Notes under the pieces: model-generated | What the model was told of the DNA's origin: nothing | Database searches by the model: none | What the model saw: the letters and a program-made list of their open reading frames with translations, nothing else | Position numbers and translations under genes: made by a program | Shown: piece after piece, positions 33,315 to 38,435 of the stretch | Numbering within the stretch: the stretch's first letter is position 1 | Layout: every line of letters starts with the position of its first letter | Assembly (NCBI GenBank): GCA_937919165.1 | Contig: CALFPO010000068.1 | Coordinates: forward strand, 1 to 38,435 | Direction of reading: 5' to 3' | From: an uncultured Bacillota bacterium | Lineage (GTDB): Bacteria > Bacillota_I > Bacilli_A > Erysipelotrichales > Erysipelotrichaceae | Length of the DNA: 38,435 nucleotides

Positions 33315-33578
33315 TTAACCTAAATTTGCAACAGCTTTAGCTAAACGAGCTTTTTCTCTTGCAACATAGTTTTTATGTTTTAAATGGCTTGTTGCAGCTT
33401 TATCTAGAAGCGAGTTGGCATTGTTGAATGCAACAGTAGCAGCTTCCTTATCGTTTGCTTCAACGGCTTTCAGGACCTTCTTGATAGCGGTCTTGAGCTG
33501 TGATTTTTCAGACGAGTTTTTGAGGTTAGCCTTAGCATTGGTCAGCGCTCTCTTCTTTTGAGACTTAATATTTGCCAT
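33315..33578 (-). CDS. rpsT: 30S ribosomal protein S20
   Basis: An 87-residue basic protein with the S20 pattern: MANIKSQKKRALTNAKAN at the N terminus and LDKAATSHLKHKNYVAREKARLAKA at the C terminus. It binds 16S rRNA early in small-subunit assembly. Ribosome binding site AAGGAGG precedes the ATG. It is monocistronic with its own promoter and terminator and points away from fmt-lepA, the same divergent position as in many Bacillota. Confidence 0.98.
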   Translation of the reverse strand: MANIKSQKKRALTNAKANLKNSSEKSQLKTAIKKVLKAVEANDKEAATVAFNNANSLLDKAATSHLKHKNYVAREKARLAKAVANLG

Positions 33579-33606
33579 GAATCCTCCTTACTTAATACGC
33601 TTAATT

Positions 33607-33635
33607 ATTCTATCAAAGCACGAATAAATTTGCAA
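33607..33635 (-). promoter_or_regulatory. rpsT promoter
   Basis: On the minus strand TTGCAA (33630-33635), a 17-base spacer and TAGAAT (33607-33612). The 15-base core around the -10 box, 33602-33616, is identical to that of the tRNA-cluster promoter at 407-421. Confidence 0.85.
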
Positions 33636-33643
33636 ATATCTTG

Positions 33644-33649
33644 TATAAT
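33644..33649 (+). promoter_or_regulatory. -10 box of fmt, start codon at the predicted TSS
   Basis: A perfect TATAAT ends seven bases before the ATG at 33657. No -35 box and no ribosome binding site lie in the expected positions. The layout repeats that of ybeY at 6963-6975. Confidence 0.5.
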
Positions 33650-33656
33650 AATGATT

Positions 33657-34595
33657 ATGAATGAATTTTCGCAAAGAATAGTCTTTATGGGAACACCCGA
33701 TTTCGCTGCAGACATCCTAAAAGGCCTTATTGAGGCTGGTTTCAACATCGTTGGGGCAGTTACGCAGCCTGACAAGGAAGTAGGCAGGAAAAGGGTTCTT
33801 ACGCCTTCTAGCGTTAAGACTATGGCTAAAGAATATGGCATTCCGGTAATAACGCCAGCCAAGATCAGAAACGAATATGAAGAAGTGCTGTCTCTTGATC
33901 CGGAGATAGTCGTTACAGCTGCCTATGGACAGATAATCCCTGAAGAGATATTGAACTATCCGAAATATCGCTGCATAAATGCTCATGGTTCCTTGCTTCC
34001 AAAGTATCGTGGTGGAGCTCCTATTCAGCGTGCCATCATCAATGGAGAGAAAGAGACGGGCATCACCATCATGTATATGTCGAAAGGGATGGATGAAGGC
34101 GATATGATCTGCCAGTGCTCTTGTCCAATCGAGATGGATGATACCAATGCCACAATGTTCAATAAGCTTTCTAAGCTTGCTTTGAAGATGCTTATCGAGA
34201 CATTGCCTAAGATATTCAATGGTGAAGTCAACGCAACCGCTCAGGACAATGATGAAGCTACCTATGCACCTAATCTTCCTAAAGAGATCGAACATATCTT
34301 TTTCGATAGAGATGTTCTTGAAGCATATAACCATATAAGAGGACTTCTGGATAATCCAGGATGCTTCTTCATGATCAAAGACAAGAAATACAAGATCACT
34401 AAAGCATCTTTTGAATACTGCGATGACGCAATATGCAATACTTTTGCAGGTCTTGAGAATGACTATCTGAGACTTGACTGCCAAAATGGCTTCATCAAGG
34501 TCTATGAGATTAAGCCTGAGGGCAAGAATGCAATGGATGCTAAGTCATTCTATAATGGCACAGGAAGAAATCTGGTAGGTGAACATCTTGGATAA
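33657..34595 (+). CDS. fmt: Methionyl-tRNA formyltransferase
   Basis: A 312-residue enzyme that formylates initiator Met-tRNA using 10-formyl-tetrahydrofolate. Signatures are VFMGTPDFAADIL at the N terminus, N108 and H110 in NAHGSLLPKYRGGAPIQRAI, and D149 in MDEGDMI, which together form the catalytic triad. The C-terminal tRNA-binding domain is complete. I chose ATG 33657: ATG 33651 would lie before the predicted transcript and more upstream starts run into the rpsT promoter. It sits before lepA rather than beside def and rsmB, its more common neighbours, and overlaps lepA. Confidence 0.95.
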   Translation: MNEFSQRIVFMGTPDFAADILKGLIEAGFNIVGAVTQPDKEVGRKRVLTPSSVKTMAKEYGIPVITPAKIRNEYEEVLSLDPEIVVTAAYGQIIPEEILNYPKYRCINAHGSLLPKYRGGAPIQRAIINGEKETGITIMYMSKGMDEGDMICQCSCPIEMDDTNATMFNKLSKLALKMLIETLPKIFNGEVNATAQDNDEATYAPNLPKEIEHIFFDRDVLEAYNHIRGLLDNPGCFFMIKDKKYKITKASFEYCDDAICNTFAGLENDYLRLDCQNGFIKVYEIKPEGKNAMDAKSFYNGTGRNLVGEHLG

Positions 34596-36396
34596 GAAAC
34601 TGATAAGGAATTTTTCTATCATTGCCCATATCGACCATGGAAAGTCAACATTAGCTGACCGCATTCTTGAATTGACCGATACCGTATCGAAAAGAGAGAT
34701 GCAGGATCAGATCCTTGATTCTCTTGATCTGGAAAGAGAAAGAGGCATAACGATCAAACTGAATGTGGTGCAGCTGAAATATAAGGCTCTTGATGGCAAT
34801 ACCTACACCTTGCATCTTATCGATACCCCTGGACATGTCGATTTCACCTATGAAGTATCGCGTTCTTTGGCTGCCTGCGATGGAGCCATTCTTGTCGTGG
34901 ATGCCACTCAAGGCATAGAAGCTCAGACGCTGGCGAATACCTATCTGGCTTTGGACAATGATCTGGAGATCCTTCCGGTTGTCAATAAGATTGATCTTCC
35001 TAGTGCCGATCCTGATCGCACCAAGAAGGAAATCGAAGATGTGATTGGCTTGGATTGCAGCATCGCGCCATGCATATCGGCCAAGACAGGGCTAAACGTT
35101 CAGGATGTGCTTGAAGGAATAATCAAGTATCTTCCATCTCCTAGCGGAGAAATCAATAGACCGCTCAAAGCTTTGGTTTTTGATTCATATTACGATTCCT
35201 ATCGTGGCGTTGTGGTATTTGCCTGCATTAAAGATGGTTCGGTAAAGATTGGCGACAAAATAAGGTTCATGCAGACAGGAAGCGAATATGAAGTCACGGA
35301 ACTTGGCGTAAAGGTTCCTAACGAAGTGAAACGCGACAGTCTGGAATGTGGAGAGGTCGGATATATCTGTGCATCCATCAAGTCGATTCAGGATATCCAT
35401 ATCGGCGACACGATAACATCTGTCGAAAGGCCATGTGAAGAAGCGTTGCCAGGATATCGCAAGATGAATCCAATGGTATATTGTGGCATGTATCCTACTG
35501 ACAACAACAAATACAACGATCTTAGAGATGCCATAGAGAAGCTGCAGCTGAATGATTCATCTTTGACCTTTGAAGCGGAATCATCAAAAGCTCTAGGTTT
35601 TGGCTTCCGTCTAGGTTTCTTGGGTCTTCTGCATATGGAAGTAGTCCAGGAAAGGCTAGAGAGAGAATACGGTCTGAATCTGATTGCGACAGCCCCATCT
35701 GTAATATACAAGGTTACCTTGACCGATGGCAGCATCAGCTATATCGATAATCCTAGCATGATGCCTGATTCAAATATAATTGAGTATATTGAGGAGCCAT
35801 ATGTGAAGGCTTCGATCATGGTTCCGAACGAATATATAGGCGCTATCATGGAGATCTCCCAGAATAAGCGCGGCATCTATAGAGATATGGTCTACATCGA
35901 TGACAACCGCAATCAGCTTATCTATGATATGCCGCTGTCAGAGATCATCTTTGAATACTTCGATAAGCTGAAGTCGGCTTCAAGAGGCTATGCATCATTG
36001 GACTATGAACTGACAGGATACCGCAAATCAAATCTGGTGAAGATGGATATTCTTATCAATGGCGAAATCATCGATGCCCTGTCGGTGATCGTCCATCGTG
36101 ATTTTGCTTACCATCGTGGTCAGGCCATAACGGTCAAGCTTAAGGAAATACTGCCTAAGCAGCAGTTTGAGATTCCTATTCAGGCTGCTATAGGCAATAA
36201 GGTACTAGCTAGAACCAACATCAAGTCCTTAAGAAAGGATGTTTTGGCGAAGTGCTACGGCGGCGACATTTCACGTAAGAAAAAGCTTCTTGAGAAGCAA
36301 AGAGAAGGCAAGAAGCGCATGAAGGCTGTAGGTTCAGTCGAGATACCGCAGGAAGCTTTCATGGCTGTATTGGCTCTGGATGACAACAAGAACTGA
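34579..36396 (+). CDS. lepA: Elongation factor 4 (LepA)
   Basis: A 605-residue ribosome-associated translational GTPase. The G1 loop AHIDHGKST is at 16-24, then RERGITIKLN (G2), DTPGHVDFTYEV (G3), and NKIDLPSADP (G4). The C-terminal domain ends with the LepA-specific basic KCYGGDISRKKKLLEKQREGKKRMK. The start is either GTG 34579, used here, or TTG 34588, which has AGGTG six bases upstream and would shorten the N terminus by three residues; I cannot settle this. It overlaps fmt and is overlapped by hemW by 17 bases. Confidence 0.96.
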   Translation: MNILDKKLIRNFSIIAHIDHGKSTLADRILELTDTVSKREMQDQILDSLDLERERGITIKLNVVQLKYKALDGNTYTLHLIDTPGHVDFTYEVSRSLAACDGAILVVDATQGIEAQTLANTYLALDNDLEILPVVNKIDLPSADPDRTKKEIEDVIGLDCSIAPCISAKTGLNVQDVLEGIIKYLPSPSGEINRPLKALVFDSYYDSYRGVVVFACIKDGSVKIGDKIRFMQTGSEYEVTELGVKVPNEVKRDSLECGEVGYICASIKSIQDIHIGDTITSVERPCEEALPGYRKMNPMVYCGMYPTDNNKYNDLRDAIEKLQLNDSSLTFEAESSKALGFGFRLGFLGLLHMEVVQERLEREYGLNLIATAPSVIYKVTLTDGSISYIDNPSMMPDSNIIEYIEEPYVKASIMVPNEYIGAIMEISQNKRGIYRDMVYIDDNRNQLIYDMPLSEIIFEYFDKLKSASRGYASLDYELTGYRKSNLVKMDILINGEIIDALSVIVHRDFAYHRGQAITVKLKEILPKQQFEIPIQAAIGNKVLARTNIKSLRKDVLAKCYGGDISRKKKLLEKQREGKKRMKAVGSVEIPQEAFMAVLALDDNKN

Positions 36397-37462
36397 ACAT
36401 CTATACATACATGTCCCATTCTGCAGGTCAATATGTTACTATTGCGATTTTTGTCATAGATTGTATGATGAGAAGATTGCTGATAGATGGCTTGATGCCT
36501 TGCAGAAAGAGATTGAAGGCAATTGCAAAGATTCATATAAGACCATCTATATCGGTGGAGGTACGCCTACATCCCTTAGCCTTTCACAGCTAGAAAGGCT
36601 TTTTAGGCTTGTAGAGCCATATAGCGATGAATGTGAGGAATATACCATTGAAGCAAATCCGGAGTCTCTTGATGAGGATAAGATAGCTTTATTTGAAAGA
36701 TATGGAATCAATAGGGTATCGATGGGAGTGCAGTCTAGCGATGATGAAATGCTCAAGAGTCTGAATAGGCATCATAGCTTTGAAGATGTGAAGAATGCCA
36801 TCGATTCTTTAAAGAAGAACGGAATATGCAACATCAGCGTAGATCTCATGTATTCTTTGCCTGGGCAGGATATGAAGATGCTTCAGACAAGCATCGATGA
36901 TATCCTTTCTCTTGATGTCGAGCATATATCTCTATATTCATTGACCATTGAAGACAACACGGTCTTCAAGGCTAAAGGAATCAAGCCTCTTGATATCGAA
37001 ATAGAGGCAGATATGTATGAGATGATTGTTAAGAAATTGACAGAAAACGGCTATATACACTATGAGGTTTCCAATTTCTGTAAGCCTGGATATGAATCTA
37101 GGCATAATCTTGGCTATTGGCATTATGACAATTTCTTGGGGCTTTCCCTTAATGCTTCATCTAAGATAGGTTGCTTAAGATGGACCAATACCTCAAGCTT
37201 CAAGGAATACTTCTCTATGCAGGACATCAAGAAGGACGTGATAGGACTTGATAAAGCAGATATGATGTTTGAGAATGTCATGATGTCGCTAAGGCTAAGT
37301 GAAGGCATCGATATCGCTTCTTTCAACAAGCGCTATGACTGCGATATCCTTGAGGTATATGGAAAGGGAGCAGCCAATCATAATATAATTGTTTCAGATG
37401 GAAGATTGATCTGTACCAATCTAGAGATACTCAACAGCGTGCTGTTGGATTTCATGGAGTGA
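36380..37462 (+). CDS. hemW: HemW-like radical SAM protein
   Basis: A 360-residue radical SAM protein of the HemN/HemW family. The cluster motif CRSICYYC (C15, C19, C22) is followed by a further Cys as in HemW, then GGGTPTSLS and ANPESLDEDK. HemW is regarded as a heme chaperone rather than a coproporphyrinogen oxidase. The C-terminal HemN domain (KADMMFENVMMSLRLSEGIDIASF) is present. The start overlaps lepA by 17 bases, the usual lepA-hemW pairing of Bacillota. The hrcA-grpE-dnaK cluster that often follows is absent; malQ follows instead. Confidence 0.93.
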   Translation: MTTRTEHLYIHVPFCRSICYYCDFCHRLYDEKIADRWLDALQKEIEGNCKDSYKTIYIGGGTPTSLSLSQLERLFRLVEPYSDECEEYTIEANPESLDEDKIALFERYGINRVSMGVQSSDDEMLKSLNRHHSFEDVKNAIDSLKKNGICNISVDLMYSLPGQDMKMLQTSIDDILSLDVEHISLYSLTIEDNTVFKAKGIKPLDIEIEADMYEMIVKKLTENGYIHYEVSNFCKPGYESRHNLGYWHYDNFLGLSLNASSKIGCLRWTNTSSFKEYFSMQDIKKDVIGLDKADMMFENVMMSLRLSEGIDIASFNKRYDCDILEVYGKGAANHNIIVSDGRLICTNLEILNSVLLDFME

Positions 37463-37464
37463 AT

Positions 37465-38435
37465 ATGAGCGATAGCAGAAAATCAGGCGTACTATTGCAT
37501 ATATCATCATTGCCGTCCAATTACGGAATAGGCACCTTTGGCGATGAAGCCAGAGCCTTTGTGGACTTTCTTGCAGAAAGCCATCAATCCTATTGGCAGA
37601 TTCTGCCGTTATGTCAGACATCATTCGGCGATTCGCCATACCAGTCATTCTCAAGCTATGCCGGCAATCCTTATTTCATTGATCTTGACTATCTTTGCAG
37701 AGATGACCTGATTATGAGAGATGAGCTTGAAGGCATAGATTTTGGCGATAGGGAAGATTGTGTCGATTACGACAAGATCTATAAGGAAAGATATGCGATA
37801 CTGCATATCTGTGCGGACAATTTCAAGGAAAACGATGAGTACTGCTCATTCCTGAAGAATAATCATTGGCTAGAAGAATACAGCCTGTTCATGGCTCTTA
37901 AGGATCATTTCAAGGGCTGCGATTGGGCGAATTGGCCTAAGGAATATAAATTTAGAGATCCAGATACGATTAGAGAGTTTGCAGAAAAGAATGCAGGAGA
38001 AATCAGATTCTGGAAAGTTGTACAGTTCTTGTTCTATAAGCAATGGTTCGACTTGAAAGATTATGCCAACCATAAAGGCATAAAGATCATTGGAGACTGT
38101 CCAATATATGTGGCCTATGATTCGATCGATGTCTGGAGCAGACCTGAACTTTTTGAGCTTGATGATGACAGAAAGCCGAAAAGGGTTGCCGGATGTCCGC
38201 CTGATGCCTTTTCGCCGGTAGGACAGCTTTGGGGCAATCCTCTATATGACTGGAAAATGCACAAGAAGGATGGCTATGCTTGGTGGAAGGATAGAGTATC
38301 GTTTCTGTGCAAAGTATATGACCTGTTGAGAATCGATCATTTCAGGGGTATAGAAGCCTATTATGCCATTCCTTATGGCGATTTGGATGCAAGAAATGGC
38401 GAATGGGTGAAAGGTCCGGACATGAAGCTCATAAA
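37465..38435 (+). CDS. malQ: 4-alpha-glucanotransferase MalQ (partial)
   Basis: The first 323 codons of a GH77 amylomaltase, open to the window edge. It begins MSDSRKSGVLLHISSLPSNYGIGTFGDEA, the standard MalQ start. Later come LPLCQTSFGDSPYQSFSSYAGNPYFI, GDCPIYVAYDSIDVWSRPELF, and LRIDHFRGIEAYYAIP with nucleophile D291. It transfers alpha-1,4-glucan segments between oligosaccharides, complementing GlgP in maltodextrin breakdown. Ribosome binding site GGAG is in the end of hemW and the ATG lies two bases after the hemW stop. Confidence 0.96.
   Translation, partial: MSDSRKSGVLLHISSLPSNYGIGTFGDEARAFVDFLAESHQSYWQILPLCQTSFGDSPYQSFSSYAGNPYFIDLDYLCRDDLIMRDELEGIDFGDREDCVDYDKIYKERYAILHICADNFKENDEYCSFLKNNHWLEEYSLFMALKDHFKGCDWANWPKEYKFRDPDTIREFAEKNAGEIRFWKVVQFLFYKQWFDLKDYANHKGIKIIGDCPIYVAYDSIDVWSRPELFELDDDRKPKRVAGCPPDAFSPVGQLWGNPLYDWKMHKKDGYAWWKDRVSFLCKVYDLLRIDHFRGIEAYYAIPYGDLDARNGEWVKGPDMKLI

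Overview
The window reads as a chromosomal segment of a low-to-moderate G+C Bacillota (Firmicutes). The gene order, the CIRCE element, the T-box leader, the dimeric glycyl-tRNA synthetase and the TrmK next to SigA all point that way. An Erysipelotrichia-like gut or oral organism is my best guess, but this is inference from gene content and style. There are no rRNA genes, insertion sequences, phage genes or CRISPR arrays. TGA is used as a stop codon throughout. Genes are tightly packed, with many 1-17 bp start/stop overlaps.

Layout. 1-388: a leftward tRNA cluster (Cys, Leu, Arg, Pro, and a cut-off Met) with its promoter at 412-440. 522-4415: a 1297-residue protein that is almost entirely coiled coil. 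4471-6875: a leftward htpG-nitroreductase unit with a CIRCE operator. 6975-10197: ybeY-dgkA-era-recO and a lipoprotein D,D-carboxypeptidase. 10207-10647: leftward free-methionine-sulfoxide reductase. 10776-13848: a complete nicotinamide-to-NAD salvage operon (pncA-pncB-nadE-nadD). 13879-14412: a hypoxanthine/uracil DNA glycosylase-like protein. 14473-18192: a 1239-residue cytosolic signalling protein with a PAS-like array followed by HD-GYP, receiver and GGDEF domains. 18290-21042: four overlapping genes (hydrolase, FlaR-like kinase, DUF1653-VOC fusion, DMT transporter). 21071-24146: a TrpXYZ-type ABC importer behind a T-box leader that carries two Stem I modules. 24169-25362: a leftward orphan CofE-like ligase. 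25492-33244: glyS-dnaG-rpoD-trmK-glgP. 33315-33578: leftward rpsT. 33657 to the end: fmt-lepA-hemW-malQ, with malQ cut by the window edge.

How it fits together. Most of the window is housekeeping: translation (tRNAs, S20, Fmt, LepA, GlyRS, TrmK, YbeY, Era), replication and transcription (DnaG, SigA, RecO), envelope (DgkA, carboxypeptidase) and storage carbohydrate use (GlgP, MalQ). The conserved Bacillota neighbourhood era-recO-glyS-dnaG-sigA is split here by about 16 kb carrying NAD salvage, cyclic-di-GMP signalling and amino-acid uptake.

The strongest candidate for something undescribed is the leader at 21107-21458. It has two complete T-box Stem I modules, whose aligned specifier positions read TTC (Phe) and TAC (Tyr), feeding one antiterminator/terminator in front of an ABC importer usually annotated as tryptophan-specific. 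Other points of interest are the giant coiled-coil protein, the regularly spaced sensory array of the cyclic-di-GMP protein, the repeat-bearing N-terminal extension of SigA, two divergent loci whose rightward genes look leaderless, and a near-identical promoter core shared by the tRNA cluster and rpsT.
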